A DNA stretch of 64,000 nucleotides from Actinacidiphila acidipaludis (GCF_019890725.1 NZ_JAINZZ010000035.1:1-64000); one strand, 5' to 3'. Positions 36,221-46,420 are shown, numbered from the stretch's first letter. Notes: generated from the letters alone by a model not told the origin. Translations and numbers: made by a program.

Positions 36221-36907
36221 ATGACATCTCCCTCCGATTCCACTTCCGGCACCGGCCCCCCGCGCTCGCACGGGACCGAGCCACAGCACGACTCGATCAA
36301 CGACAGCTTGACGTTCGTGGCGAACCGGGGCTGGCAGATCGTTCTCACCACGGGTCTGGCCGCGATCGCCCTGGGCATCGTGGCCCTGGCCTGGCCTGGC
36401 GCCACGCTGCGGGTAGTCGGTGTGCTCTTCGGCATTTACCTCCTGATCGCTGGTGTCTTCCAGTTGGCTGCCGCGTTCGGTTCGCACGTTCCCGGTCATT
36501 TGCGGGCGCTGCATTTCCTCGTCGGGGCGCTGTCGATCGTGCTCGGCTTGATCTGCTTCCGGGGCACCCTGGAGTCGATTCTGCTGCTCGCCCTGTGGAT
36601 CGGCTTTGGCTGGCTGCTGCGCGGCGTCATGCTGACAGTCACAGCGGCCTCCGCCCCGGGGATGCCCGCGCGCGGCTGGATGTTCTTCTGGGGGATCGTC
36701 GGAACTCTGGCGGGCATCGCGCTGATCGTCTCGCCTTTCACCTCGATCGCCGCGCTCACCCTGACCGTGGGCGTCATCGCGGTGGTCCTGGGGGTGGTCG
36801 AGGTGTTCTACGCCGTCAGGATGCGCCTCGACATCGGCCGCCTTGAACTCGGCACCGCCCGTGAGCGCCGCTCGCGGTTCCACTCCCAGCCGCATCCCCA
36901 GCACTGA
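36221..36907 (+). CDS. DUF308 / HdeD-type membrane protein
   Basis: The 228-residue protein has a polar 30-residue N-terminus and six membrane helices arranged as DUF308 repeats (WQIVLTTGLAAIALGIVALAWP, split here, and VGVLFGIYLLIAGVFQL; FFWGIVGTLAGIALIVSPF; LGVVEVFYAVRMR). HdeD proteins are linked to acid and stress tolerance in enterobacteria; in actinobacteria the role is unproven. AAGGA is nine bases upstream of the ATG. Confidence 0.9.
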   Translation: MTSPSDSTSGTGPPRSHGTEPQHDSINDSLTFVANRGWQIVLTTGLAAIALGIVALAWPGATLRVVGVLFGIYLLIAGVFQLAAAFGSHVPGHLRALHFLVGALSIVLGLICFRGTLESILLLALWIGFGWLLRGVMLTVTAASAPGMPARGWMFFWGIVGTLAGIALIVSPFTSIAALTLTVGVIAVVLGVVEVFYAVRMRLDIGRLELGTARERRSRFHSQPHPQH

Positions 36908-37047
36908 TCCGGGCCCCGGCTGCCGCAGCCGGGCGCAGTGCGCGCGGGCAACGGTCAGCACTCGTTGGTGCGCAGAACACGGACCTGGGGCCCCGGTCCT
37001 TCGGTTCGCGGCGGGCCAGTGACCAGTCAGCGGCGAAAGGATGTGCG

Positions 37048-37992
37048 GTGATGTCCAGCATGCGGGCGTGCGGTGAGGTGGTGATCGTGGCGAACCCGCG
37101 CTCCGGAGGCAGCAAGTGCGCTCGTTACCACGTGGTCCAGCGGGCCGAGGACACGGGAGCACAGGTCTGGATGACCAGCGCGGAGCAGGACGCGGCATCC
37201 CTGGCCAGGGACGCTGTGCGCGCGGGAGCCAGGGTGCTGGGAGTTGCGGGCGGCGACGGCACCGTTTCAGCGGTCGCCGCGGTCGCCGCCGCCACGGACC
37301 GGTCGCTTCTTGTGGTACCGGCGGGCACACGCAACCACTTCGCCCGCGACCTGGGCCTGGATGTCCGCGATCCGGGCCTGGCGCTCGGTGCCCTTGCCGA
37401 CGGCGAACCGGTCCGAGTGGACCTGGGCGCGGTCGGCCCACGGGTCTTCGTGAACAACGTGTCCTTCGGAATGTACGCCGACGCCCTGCTGGAACCCGGC
37501 TACCGGGAGGACAAGCCGGGTGCCTTCGCCGCGGTCGCCCCGGGCTACCTCAAGGGCGAGCAGTGGCTCGAGGCCCGTGTGAACACTCCGTGGGGGACCG
37601 TCGAATCTCCTCAGGTGGTGCTCGTCTCCAACAATCCCTACGACCTCGCCCCGCCCCGCCGGCCCGGATACCGCCCGTCGCTCACCACAGGCAGGCTCGG
37701 GGGCATCGTCCTCAAACGCCCGGCACAGGCGCCCCCGGACCTTCTGCGTCACCTGCGCGACCAACTGCGCCGGCACCAACACGGTCCTCCCCCTCCAGGT
37801 CAAGGGGCAGTCGTATGGTCGGCATCCGACATCACGCTGCACGGTGACGCCGAGCAGCTGGACGCAGGCATCGACGGCGAAGCCGTACGACTGCCTCTTC
37901 CCGTCGAATGCAGCATCCGGCCGGGCGCTCTGTGTGTCCTGCTGCCGAAGGACCGGCCAGGTCCTCCACGACCCCACGGCACACCTCGCTGA
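37048..37992 (+). CDS. diacylglycerol/sphingosine-kinase-family protein
   Basis: The 314-residue protein has the lipid-kinase catalytic domain: VIVANPRSGG near the start, the nucleotide motif GVAGGDGTVSAV, and VPAGTRNHFARDLGL. The second beta-sandwich domain is present with FVNNVSFGMY, a NNPY motif and IDGEAVRLPLPVECSIRPG. It should phosphorylate a lipid or related alcohol with ATP. AAAGGA lies six bases before the GTG at 37048; an ATG directly follows. It is downstream of the DUF308 gene and could share its transcript. Confidence 0.9.
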   Translation: MMSSMRACGEVVIVANPRSGGSKCARYHVVQRAEDTGAQVWMTSAEQDAASLARDAVRAGARVLGVAGGDGTVSAVAAVAAATDRSLLVVPAGTRNHFARDLGLDVRDPGLALGALADGEPVRVDLGAVGPRVFVNNVSFGMYADALLEPGYREDKPGAFAAVAPGYLKGEQWLEARVNTPWGTVESPQVVLVSNNPYDLAPPRRPGYRPSLTTGRLGGIVLKRPAQAPPDLLRHLRDQLRRHQHGPPPPGQGAVVWSASDITLHGDAEQLDAGIDGEAVRLPLPVECSIRPGALCVLLPKDRPGPPRPHGTPR

Positions 37993-38163
37993 CCCGCACG
38001 CGAGGGCCCCTCCACGAACAGCCACCGCCGCTCGCTCCAGTCCAAACCGGCTCAGCTCATGTCCGCCGACAACGCCGTCCATCGAGGGTTTGAACGGTCT
38101 GCAAGAACGGCCGACTCGGCCATCCCGGCGGGAGCTGGGACCGACGTCGCAGGGGAGACGACC

Positions 38164-38675
38164 TTGAGCGAGCCCACCCACCGTCACCAGGGCCACCGCA
38201 CCGGGCGGCGCCGTTCCGGCGCGCGGGGCGGCCCGCGGCGGGGGGAAGCGGCGCGGCCGGGGGGGCGTTGAAGATCACCGGCTTGACCATGGGCTTCGTA
38301 CTGCTCGCGACGGGCGGCGCGGCCGCCTACGCCTACTGGAAGCTCAACGGCAACATCAAGTCCGACGACCTGTCGGCGAACGGCAAGGACGGCGCCGGCC
38401 ACGAGAGGCCGGACGCCTTCGGGCGCACGCCCGTCAACATCCTGGTCATCGGATCCGACGGCCGCACCAGCTCCGCGTACTGCAAGCTCGGCGGTGCCTG
38501 CAAGCAAGCCGGCGGGCGAGCGGGCGGACGTGGAGATGGTGGTCCACATATCCGCCGACCGCTCCAACGCGACGGTGATGAGCGTACCCCGCGACCTGCG
38601 CGCGGACTGGAGCGGCTGCCACGACGCCGGCCATCAGGCCATGGGGCCGCAGCACGACACGATGACTCTCCTCGG
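38164..38675 (+). pseudogene. broken LytR-CpsA-Psr (LCP) family gene
   Basis: A TTG start with GGGAG six bases upstream opens a basic N-terminus (SEPTHRHQGHRTGRRR). The frame shifts in a run of seven G (38259-38265) into the membrane helix (ITGLTMGFVLLATGGAAAYAYW) and the LCP start TPVNILVIGSDGRTS. A second shift near 38505 leads to ADVEMVVHISADRSNATVMSVPRDL. The gene stops being recognisable near 38670, about a third of the way through. LCP proteins attach glycopolymers to peptidoglycan. It is fused to a kinase relic. Confidence 0.75.
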
Positions 38676-39430
38676 TCTGCCAGGACATCGCCGACGGCGA
38701 CTTGACCGCCCGGGCGGCGAGCAGCCATACAGCCGAGCTCGATCAGGTGGCCCGCACCCAGAACGTCCTGGTCGCTGAGCTGGCACGTCTCCTACAACAC
38801 GAGCGGCACTTCACGGCGAATACCTCCCACCGGTTGCGGACACCGCTGGCCGGACTGCAACGCGGCCTGGAGAGCGCGCTCACCACGCCGGATGTCGGCC
38901 TGCGTGCGGCGATCGAGGAAGCCCTGCCGAAGAGTGGACACCTGCACCACACGATCGACGAAGTCCTGCGCCTGGCCGAAGCCGAGAGCGGCGGGGGAAA
39001 GGCCGGGAGCACCACTCGGCCGGCCGCCATTCTGCTCGATCGCGTCGAAACCCGCTGGCACGGCGTGTTCGCCCAGGAGCAGCGCCGTCTCGCCGTACGT
39101 CTCACTCCCGGCGTGGAGGACCTGCCGCTGCCCGGCCGCGCTGTCGGCCAGGTCCTCGACGTGCTGCTGGACAACGCCCGCGTTCACGGCAGCGGGCGCG
39201 TGGACGTGACCGTGCGGGAGGCCAGTGGCGCGCTCGCATTCGACGTGGCCGACGAAGGGCGGACGACCTTCCCGCCGGCCAGGCTGTTCGACCGGGGGGT
39301 GACGGGCTGGGGCGGCGCCGGAATCGGCCTGTCACTGGCCCGGGATCTGGCCGAGGCCTCCGGCGGCAGGCTCTCCCTTGCCGGTTCCTCCCCCACCGTG
39401 TTCACGCTGCTGCTGCCCTGCGGTGGGTGA
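38676..39430 (+). pseudogene. 3' part of a sensor histidine kinase
   Basis: The reading frame enters in the middle of a HAMP domain (DIADGDLTARAASS), then HisKA with the phosphorylatable His (NTSHRLRTPLAGL), then an HATPase with VLDVLLDNARVHGSG and GGAGIGLSLARDL, to a natural stop. The sensor domain and membrane helices are missing; the upstream sequence is an LCP fragment. A TTG at 38702 could in principle start a soluble kinase, but no ribosome site supports it. Its end overlaps the convergent kinase gene by 99 bases. Confidence 0.7.
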
Positions 39431-40810
39431 ACGCGGCAAGGTGACCACGGCCAGCGCGCCGCCGCCCGTCGCCTGGTCGAGAATCACCGTCCCGCCGTGT
39501 TGCGTCGCGATCGCCCTGGCGATGGGCAACCCGAGTCCGCTCGAACCGCTGTCGCGGCTGCGGCTGCGGCTGCGGCTGGTGTCCAGGCGCACGAACCGGT
39601 CGAAGACACGCTCGCGGTCTTCTTCGGGGACTCCGGGTCCGTCGTCCTCGATCTCGATCCGCACCAGGTCGTCGGGAGTCTCGGCGATGCGGATGACGAC
39701 GCCGTGGCGGGCATACCGGACGGCGTTGCCAAGGATGTTGCGCAGCAGGCGGCTGAGGTCTTCCGGGTCACCGACGACCACTGATGCGCTCGATGCGGGA
39801 TCCACCGTGATCGCGATCCCGAAGTCCGGTGTGTGCGTTCGTGCGTCGTCGACCAGTTCGCCGAGGTCCACGGGAAGCCGCCGGGCAGGCTGCCGGTCGT
39901 CGCCGCGGGCGAGGGCCAGCAGTTCCTCCGCGAGGGTTTCCAGACGCTGTGATTGGCGCACCGCCCGCCGGGCGATGTCCGGCCACGGGGCGACGTGTTC
40001 GTGGGCGAGGCCGACTTCCAGAGTCGTACGGAGCGCCGCCAGCGGGCTGCGCAGTTCGTGTGAGGCATCGGCGACGAACCTGCGCTGACGCGCGGAGGAG
40101 TCCTCGAGCCGGCCGAGCATGTCGTTCATTGTGCGGGCCAGGTCGCCCACCTCGTCGCGGGTGCCGGGGTCGGGAACGCGTCGTGCCAAGTCCGCTGCGC
40201 TGATGGTGGTCACGGTGCGGCGGATGCCCTCCACCGGACGCAGCGCGCGGCCGACCACCAGCCAGACGGTACTGCAGGCCAGCAGGAGGATGCCGGGCAC
40301 GCCGACCAGGAGCAGGCGGGCGAACGTCTCATTGATCTTGCTGAGCAGTTCGGTGCTGGTGACGGCGATGATCGTCACGCTCGTGCCGTGCACGACTGCT
40401 CGCGTCCCGATGGCGCGGGCGTCACCACTGACAATGGCGTCGGCCGCCGGCTGTCGCAGCGGGGCAGCGGCGCCGGCGGGCAGGGTGTAGACCGGGCCTT
40501 TGCCGGCCAGTGGCGGTGTCGACGCGAGGACGGTGCCGTCGGAGGCGATCACCTGGGCCTGCGCGCTGGCGTCGAGGGCGGACCCCCGAAGCGGGTGGGG
40601 CCACGTGCCGCCCTGCCCAGACTGCGCGACCTGCGCGGCATAGGTCCGAAGCTGGTCGTCGACGGTCCGCTGGGCGGACTCCGTCTGCAGCAGGTAGAGG
40701 ATCACCAGGCCCAGGGTCACGGCGATCGTCAGGGCGAGCCCCGCGACGGCGGTGACCCTAGTGCGCACAGTGCGCAGCCCGATCCGGTGGCCGGTGCGCG
40801 GGCCGTTCAC
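39332..40810 (-). CDS. sensor histidine kinase
   Basis: The 492-residue kinase has two membrane helices (about 20-42 and 165-188), an extracellular sensor domain, HAMP, HisKA with DASHELRSPLAALR, and an HATPase with LRNILGNAVRYAR, DDGPGVPEEDRERVFDRF and GSSGLGLPIAR. The GTG start overlaps the stop of the response-regulator gene (GTGA). The last 27 residues or so (QQQREHGGGGTGKG onward) are encoded antisense to a kinase relic, so the natural stop seems to have been lost. It should pair with the adjacent regulator. Confidence 0.94.
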   Translation of the reverse strand: MNGPRTGHRIGLRTVRTRVTAVAGLALTIAVTLGLVILYLLQTESAQRTVDDQLRTYAAQVAQSGQGGTWPHPLRGSALDASAQAQVIASDGTVLASTPPLAGKGPVYTLPAGAAAPLRQPAADAIVSGDARAIGTRAVVHGTSVTIIAVTSTELLSKINETFARLLLVGVPGILLLACSTVWLVVGRALRPVEGIRRTVTTISAADLARRVPDPGTRDEVGDLARTMNDMLGRLEDSSARQRRFVADASHELRSPLAALRTTLEVGLAHEHVAPWPDIARRAVRQSQRLETLAEELLALARGDDRQPARRLPVDLGELVDDARTHTPDFGIAITVDPASSASVVVGDPEDLSRLLRNILGNAVRYARHGVVIRIAETPDDLVRIEIEDDGPGVPEEDRERVFDRFVRLDTSRSRSRSRDSGSSGLGLPIARAIATQHGGTVILDQATGGGALAVVTLPRSPTAGQQQREHGGGGTGKGEPAAGGLGQIPGQ

Positions 40811-41484
40811 GGCCGGTCCTCTCGGACCACGTAGCCGCCGCCGCGGACCGTCTCGATCACGGGCAGTCCGCCGGGATTCTCGATCTTTCGCCGCAGTCGG
40901 TGCACGTGCACCTCGACCACGGAAGGGCCTCCGTCGAAGTTGACGTCCCAGCAGCGCTCCAGCAACTCGGACTTGGACACCACGCGGCCCTTGCAGCGCA
41001 GCAGATGTTCCAGCACGGACACCTCCCGAGGTGTCAGGCCCAGGTCTCGCCCGTCTCGGGTCACGGCGCGGCTGGCGGGATCCAGCACGAGGCCGGCGGC
41101 CGAGAGGACCGCCGGCCGTGCTCCCAGGCCGCGGCGGGTCAGGGATCGCAGGTGCGCCAGTAGCACCGGATAGGAGAACGGTTTGGCCAGGTAGCCGTCC
41201 GCGCCGCTGTCCAGCCCTTCGGCGTGGTCCAGGTCCTGGTCCATGGCAGTGAGCATCAAGATCGGCATCCACAGTCCCTGGCCTCGCAGGGTGCGGCAGA
41301 CCTGGTACCCGTCCATGGCCGGAAGCATCACGTCCAGGATGATCACGTCGGGGGTGGTCTCGCGGGCCTTCCACAGCCCGTCCACTCCGTTGTCCGCCAC
41401 GTCCACGACGTAGCCCTCCGCCTTGAGCCCCCACGACAGGGACTCGGCGAGGTCGCGGTCGTCCTCGATCATCAGCACGCGCAT
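40807..41484 (-). CDS. OmpR-family response regulator
   Basis: The 225-residue regulator has a receiver with MRVLMIEDDRDLAESL, the phospho-acceptor in VIILDVMLPAMDG, the Thr in MLTAMD and the Lys in AKPF. The winged-helix output domain has LTPREVSVLEHLLRCKGRVVSK and RRKIENPGGLPVIETVRGGGYV. It is the middle gene of the second MMPL-regulator-kinase operon; 41 bases separate it from the MMPL stop. Confidence 0.95.
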   Translation of the reverse strand: MRVLMIEDDRDLAESLSWGLKAEGYVVDVADNGVDGLWKARETTPDVIILDVMLPAMDGYQVCRTLRGQGLWMPILMLTAMDQDLDHAEGLDSGADGYLAKPFSYPVLLAHLRSLTRRGLGARPAVLSAAGLVLDPASRAVTRDGRDLGLTPREVSVLEHLLRCKGRVVSKSELLERCWDVNFDGGPSVVEVHVHRLRRKIENPGGLPVIETVRGGGYVVREDRP

Positions 41485-41525
41485 CCGTTCAGCATCCTCC
41501 TGCGCCCTGCGGGTTCCTCCGCCGC

Positions 41526-43691
41526 TCAGCTGCCCACCGGTGCCCGGACCGGTGCGGGCCGTTCATCTTCGCCGGTCGAGCGGCCGACCCGCAGCAGCCG
41601 TGCGAGGGCGGCGGGCAGCCACCAGTTCCAGTCGCCCATGATCGCCACCAGGGCTGGCACCAGCAGGGTACGGACGACGACGGCGTCGACGAAGATACCG
41701 ACGCCCAGCCCCGTGGCGATCATCTCCACGACCACGTCGGGGGCGCTGGACAGGGACGCAAACGAGATCGCGAGGATCACCGCGGCGCACGTGACCAGTC
41801 GACCGGTTCGGGCGAGGGCGCCCACGATCGCCTGCTGGGTGGAGCCGGTGCGGTCGTACTCCTCGCGCATCCGGGCCAGGATGAACACCTCGTAGTCCAT
41901 GGACAGCCCGAACAGGAACGCGAAGGTGATGATCGGGATCCAGTTGCGGATCGAGCCCGTCGCCGCCACCCCGTAGACAGCCTGCGAGCCGAACCCGTGT
42001 TGCCAGAACAGTACGAGGAACCCGAACGAGGCTCCGAGGGAGACCAGGTTGACCACCACTGCCTTGATGGCCAGCGTCAGCGAGCGGAATTCGCGTGCCA
42101 GCAGGAGCAGGGCGAGCAGTGAGATCACCGCCAGCATCAGGGGGAAGTTGCCGTACACGGCCCGGTTGAAGTCGACGTTTTGAGCGGTGTTCCCGCCGAC
42201 CTCCACTCCTCCGGGGACGCCGGCGAGCGCGGCGCGTACGCGCGCCACGGTGGCCCTGCCGGCCGCCGTGCTGCCCTCGTGGTCGGGGATGGCGGTGATC
42301 AGCGCATCGTTGCCGCTGCGGAACGCCGGGGTCGAGGGGGCGAGGACCGCGTGGATGCCTGGCGTCTGGCGGGTGATCCGCACGACGTCTCGCACGGCGC
42401 TCGGGCCACCGTGGACCAGCATCTGTACCGGGAAGACCACCGCGCTGGGCACTCCCTGCCTCTCCAGGCCGTGCAGAGTCGCAGCGGCCTGACTCTGGCC
42501 GCCGAGGGAGTCCGCCCGCGGCTGACCGGTGTTCATGGACAGGGCCGGGACCGCCAGGCACACCACGACGAGCAGGCCGAGGCCTCCGGCTACCCAGCGG
42601 TGCCGCACGATGGCACCAGCCCACCGCTCCCACCCGGCGCTGTACGTCGTCGATCCCTTGCGGATGCGGTGCTTGTCCATCGCCAGCCCCCACCCGGCGA
42701 GGATCACGGGCAGCAAGGTGACCGCGGAGGCGATGGCCACCATCGGGATGAGCATGCCGCCGACACCGACGCTGCGCAGGAATGGCACCGGGAGGATGAC
42801 CAGCGACAGCAGTCCGGCAGCGACGGTCAGTCCGCTGAGCACGACCGCGCGTCCGGCGGTCGGGCTGGCCGCGAGGATCGCCTCTTCGTTGCTGCGCCCT
42901 GCTTCGCGTTCCTCACGCCAGCGGGTGATGAGCAGCAGTGAGTAGTCGACGGCTACGCCGAGCCCCATCACGGCGACCAGGTATTCCACCAGGAAGCTCA
43001 CGTCCATGGCGTAGGTGACGCCCAGGATGAGCAGGAACGTCGTCAAGATCGCGGGAATGGCGATCAGCAGCGGCACGATGGCCAGGGCCGAGCCGTAGAC
43101 GAACAGCAGCACTGCCAGAGCGCCGGCGGCTCCGATGAGCGTCTCCACCAGAACGCTGGGGCCTCCGCCTCCCGAGCCTTGGCCGGTGGACTGGATCTGC
43201 TCGAAACCGGTCACGGAGACGGTGACGCCTGCGGGCGCCGCCGCCTTGAGGGCGGGTTCGATGCGGTCCATCACTCCCGCTCCGGGCGGAGTGTCGGGAT
43301 TGGGCATGTCGAACACGGCCCACGTGGTCCGTTTGTCGGCGGACACCAACGTGGAGTCATGCGTGTTCGCCCAGTCCGCCACGGCCAGATGGCCGGCCTT
43401 GTTGGCGGCTGCGAAGGTGCGGGCGGCCATCTCCTGCCCGGCGAGGGTGTCCATGCCCTTGCCTGCGGGGAGGGTGAGGACGCCCAGTGTCGGCTGCTCG
43501 TTGCCGTCGACGCCGAAGCGTTGGAGCAGGTGATGGTTGGCGTCGTAGCCGGCGGTGGCGGGTGTGGCGAAGGTGTGCGAGAGGCGACCGGTGGCATGGC
43601 CCACCGTCAGGCCGCCCAGCACGGTCAGTGCCAGCCAGGCCAGGACGACGAAGAGCTTGTGGTTCAGACAGAGACGGGTGATGGCGTTCAC
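41526..43691 (-). CDS. MMPL-family (RND superfamily) transporter
   Basis: The 721-residue protein has about 12 membrane helices in two halves, with [19 protein letters not shown] and [21 protein letters not shown] holding the family's acidic coupling residues, and large extracytoplasmic loops after TM1 and TM7. The GTG start at 43691 has only a weak GGGGA upstream. The order MMPL, regulator, kinase repeats that at 13986-18492, although protein identity is clearly not high (different signatures and loop sequences). Confidence 0.94.
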   Translation of the reverse strand: MNAITRLCLNHKLFVVLAWLALTVLGGLTVGHATGRLSHTFATPATAGYDANHHLLQRFGVDGNEQPTLGVLTLPAGKGMDTLAGQEMAARTFAAANKAGHLAVADWANTHDSTLVSADKRTTWAVFDMPNPDTPPGAGVMDRIEPALKAAAPAGVTVSVTGFEQIQSTGQGSGGGGPSVLVETLIGAAGALAVLLFVYGSALAIVPLLIAIPAILTTFLLILGVTYAMDVSFLVEYLVAVMGLGVAVDYSLLLITRWREEREAGRSNEEAILAASPTAGRAVVLSGLTVAAGLLSLVILPVPFLRSVGVGGMLIPMVAIASAVTLLPVILAGWGLAMDKHRIRKGSTTYSAGWERWAGAIVRHRWVAGGLGLLVVVCLAVPALSMNTGQPRADSLGGQSQAAATLHGLERQGVPSAVVFPVQMLVHGGPSAVRDVVRITRQTPGIHAVLAPSTPAFRSGNDALITAIPDHEGSTAAGRATVARVRAALAGVPGGVEVGGNTAQNVDFNRAVYGNFPLMLAVISLLALLLLAREFRSLTLAIKAVVVNLVSLGASFGFLVLFWQHGFGSQAVYGVAATGSIRNWIPIITFAFLFGLSMDYEVFILARMREEYDRTGSTQQAIVGALARTGRLVTCAAVILAISFASLSSAPDVVVEMIATGLGVGIFVDAVVVRTLLVPALVAIMGDWNWWLPAALARLLRVGRSTGEDERPAPVRAPVGS

Positions 43692-44029
43692 GGCATGAGT
43701 CCCCAGACGGCAGATTCGGTGTCTGCGGGAAGTCTCGGGATCGCGTGCTTACAGAACCCTTTCACCAGCGCCCAGCGCCTGCACGGGACGACCATGCCGG
43801 TGGGTCCCGTCGCGGCATCGTCGGAGGTGAAGTGGCATCGATCGCCGGACCGATCTGTGTGCCGGGGCGAGTGGCGACGCTGCCAGGCGCGAGCATCAGC
43901 CGCAGTGTTCGGCACGCGATCGGCTCGCGCGAGCGGCCGTCAACACCGCGTCGGGGAGCCGGCGCGTCAAGTGCTGGCCGCTCGCCTTGGCCTCACCGCA
44001 TCAGTGTCCCCCGGCAGACCGGCGGCGTC
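43692..44029. other. intergenic stretch, nothing recognised
   Basis: About 340 bases between the MMPL gene and the kinase relic. It should hold the MMPL promoter on the minus strand. I see no gene and no copy of the TetR operator motif found at 13.2 and 18.6 kb. Confidence 0.4.
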
Positions 44030-44990
44030 CTCCAAGTTCCTGGACGGGCGGACCCTCGCCGAGTTGTTGGACGGGCTCCCGCGCGGGCTACCGGCGTCAA
44101 AGGCCGTCGAGGCGATGACGCCGATCGCCGCCGCGCTGGCGCACGCGCACGGCAGAGGGGTGGTGCATCGGGACATCAAGCCGGCCAACTTGATGCTGCT
44201 CACCGACGGCGGCGCGAAGATCCTGGACTTCGGCATCGCCAGCTACGCCGAGGCGACCACGTTACTCACCCGAGCGGGGTGGTGCTGGGCTCGGCCCCCT
44301 ACATGCCGCCGGAGCAGTGGCGCGGCGGCCCGGTCACGCCGGCGGCCGACATGTATGCCTTCGGGGCAACCCTGTTCACCCTCTTGACCGGGGGTCCGCC
44401 GTTCCCGGGCCCGACGGCGGCGGCCTGGATGCACCAGCACCTGGGCGTCCAACCGCCGCGTCTGCCAGGGCAGGCAATGCAGATTCCCGAGCAACTCGGC
44501 GACCTGGTTGACAGGTTGCTCGCCAAGGCCCCGATCGAGCGGCCGGGCGCGGCCGAGACACTGCGCTCCCTTCGGGAGACCATTGGTGAGTCTCCCGCGC
44601 ACCCAGCGACGTTGGTGATACGGCCGGCCGAATCCCCGGGAGCCGAGTCCACGCGCCTCGCCCCGACACCCGAGCTGGACACGCTCACCGCCGCGCGACC
44701 GGCCTCCGGACCCGCGGAGGGCTCCTCCACGCCCGCTCCCCCAGCCCCGCCCCTACCCCCGCATGCACCCGACGCCCCATCCGGGACCCGGGACCGCCCA
44801 GCGCCCGTTGACTCGCCCAGCGTGCCCGCCGGGCTCAGCCGCCGCACCCTCCTGCTGGTCGGTGCGGGTGTCGCCGCCGCGGCGGCGGGGGGGGTGGCGG
44901 CGGTCACCTGGTCCCCCTCCGACCACCACGGCACCGGCCCCCCTCGATGCGAACTATGGGCTGCGCGGATGCTGAGGTTTGCTGGGGTGG
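44030..44990 (+). pseudogene. broken Ser/Thr protein kinase (PknB type)
   Basis: The piece starts mid-domain at [13 protein letters not shown]; the N-lobe with the glycine loop and ATP-binding Lys is missing. The catalytic loop [10 protein letters not shown] and the DFG in [10 protein letters not shown] are present. A single base is missing in the G-run near 44279 before [13 protein letters not shown]. Then come the rest of the C-lobe, a Pro-rich linker and a membrane helix (LLLVGAGVAAAAAGGVAAV), and the extracellular part breaks off near 44990. Loss of the N-lobe shows that it is dead regardless of the frameshift. Confidence 0.8.
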
Positions 44991-45056
44991 TGACGGGGCC
45001 TCCCGGGAGCGGTGACGGTCGGCTGAGGTCGCTTTGGTTTGCTGCACTCTCACCAC

Positions 45057-45097
45057 GGCGGTCACCACGGCTGATCCGTCACCACCGTGGTAACGCC
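45057..45097. terminator. possible stem-loop terminator of the lipoprotein gene
   Basis: GGCGGTCACCACGG (45057-45070) pairs with CCGTGGTAACGCC (45085-45097) with one bulge around a 14-base loop, 90 bases past the lipoprotein stop. There is no U-tract, as is common in streptomycetes. CACCACGG also repeats here several times, so an operator function is possible. Confidence 0.4.
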
Positions 45098-45186
45098 TCG
45101 TATGCCCGGTCCGGGGCTACGAGGCACTACCGGCCGGCTGGCGCCGACATGCTGGGACCGTTGCATCAGCACCTCAGCAGATGTCT

Positions 45187-46053
45187 TCAGATGCTCGTGG
45201 GATGCGCAGCGACTGCCGCCGAATCCACGGTGTCCCACACTGGGGGCGCCGGGACGCCTGCTCCGCCGAGGAAGTGGAAGAGGTCGACGGCGAAGGAGGT
45301 GGTGCTGCCCATCTTGGCGAACCACCACAAGGGTTTCCCGTGGGCGTCGACCCACACGTCGAGTTCGGCGCTGTCGGCTCCCGCGAGCAGGGTGGGCAGT
45401 GCGTTGCCGGCTGCCTGGGCCAGGCGCTTGTCCGCGGTCAGTGCGGTGAGGGTGACAGCGCCCTGGTAGTGACGGCCGACGGTGTCGTCGAGGTTTTCCG
45501 CGCCCAGATCCGTCCAGCCCGTTGCGTCGGCGAGCATCCACACACCGTACTCGGGGTTGGCCTGCAGTCCATGAGTGGCTGGGCCGCCGTTGACCTGTGG
45601 CAAGGGCGCGCGCATCCAGTGCTTGCCCTTGAGCGGGCCGCTGGTCCGCGGATCGACGCTGTAGTAGAAGGAGTCGCCCGTCAGCAGTACTTCGGTCTTG
45701 TCTGCGGAGTTCAAGTGCTGAAGGCCCAGTTGCGCCGTGGGTGACTTCACGTCCATGGCCGGCCGCTCCCCCCAAGCGAACAGGCCGTCGAAGCGGACCC
45801 TGCGACCGTCGTGGTCTACGTACTCGGTGGCGATCACCGAGTGGTAGTCGTCGGTCCATGCCGCGACCCGGCGCATCAGCGCTGTCAGCCGGGCACGGTC
45901 CGCGGACGCGGTTGTTACCACCGGGGAGGCCGACCAGGGAACCGGCGACGGCGACGCGGCGTGCGACCCAGCGCCGGGGCCGGCAGAGCAGCCCGCCGCC
46001 CCCACCAGGGCCGCAGCCACAACAAGACGTGATACGAGCGTGCGCATCTTCAT
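45187..46053 (-). CDS. lipoprotein, LppX/LprG-like
   Basis: The 288-residue protein has a lipoprotein signal peptide with the lipobox LVGAAGC (Cys near residue 22), a Ser/Pro-rich linker, and a globular domain with TEYVDHDGRRVRFDG, LLTGDSFYYSVDP and AELDVWVDAHGKPLWW. The last pieces resemble LppX_LprAFG-type lipid-binding lipoproteins of actinobacteria. It should be anchored to the outer face of the membrane. The ATG at 46053 or 46047 could be used. Confidence 0.8.
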   Translation of the reverse strand: MKMRTLVSRLVVAAALVGAAGCSAGPGAGSHAASPSPVPWSASPVVTTASADRARLTALMRRVAAWTDDYHSVIATEYVDHDGRRVRFDGLFAWGERPAMDVKSPTAQLGLQHLNSADKTEVLLTGDSFYYSVDPRTSGPLKGKHWMRAPLPQVNGGPATHGLQANPEYGVWMLADATGWTDLGAENLDDTVGRHYQGAVTLTALTADKRLAQAAGNALPTLLAGADSAELDVWVDAHGKPLWWFAKMGSTTSFAVDLFHFLGGAGVPAPPVWDTVDSAAVAAHPTSI

Positions 46054-46150
46054 GCTGTAGCCCCCACCTCCGGCCCTCGGGCCATACGGACCGCCCCGTA
46101 CATGGCCGCCCACTGCGAGCGGCACTGTAGCGGTACCGGAAGTGGAGCCT

Positions 46151-46420
46151 TCAGCCGCCGGCCTGCAGCTTCGTCAGCCGTCTGGAGACATGGCGGGCGA
46201 GCTTGTCGTGCTGCCCCACGGTGCGGAGCAGAGCGGCCAACAGCTCCATCCCGAGTCGGTGGGCCTCCGCCCGGTCGGGGATCGACGTCCAGGCGTAGAC
46301 CGCCTGCTCCGCCCTGGCACGGGTGGACGCGTGTCCAGCTCCAGGTACCTGGGACGGCAGGACGAGGGTGTGCAGGTACCCGCGGGTTGCGGTCACCGGC
46401 TGGCCGGTGGTGAGGGCCAT
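46151..46420 (-). pseudogene. short coding-like remnant, unassigned
   Basis: An 89-residue minus-strand frame (TRARAEQAVYAWTSIPDRAE, then LGMELLAALLRTVGQHDKLARHV) looks helical and coding in composition but lacks a convincing start and is not recognised. It may be the tail of a decayed gene. Otherwise the 430 bases between the lipoprotein and the beta-lactamase-like gene are empty. Confidence 0.3.
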
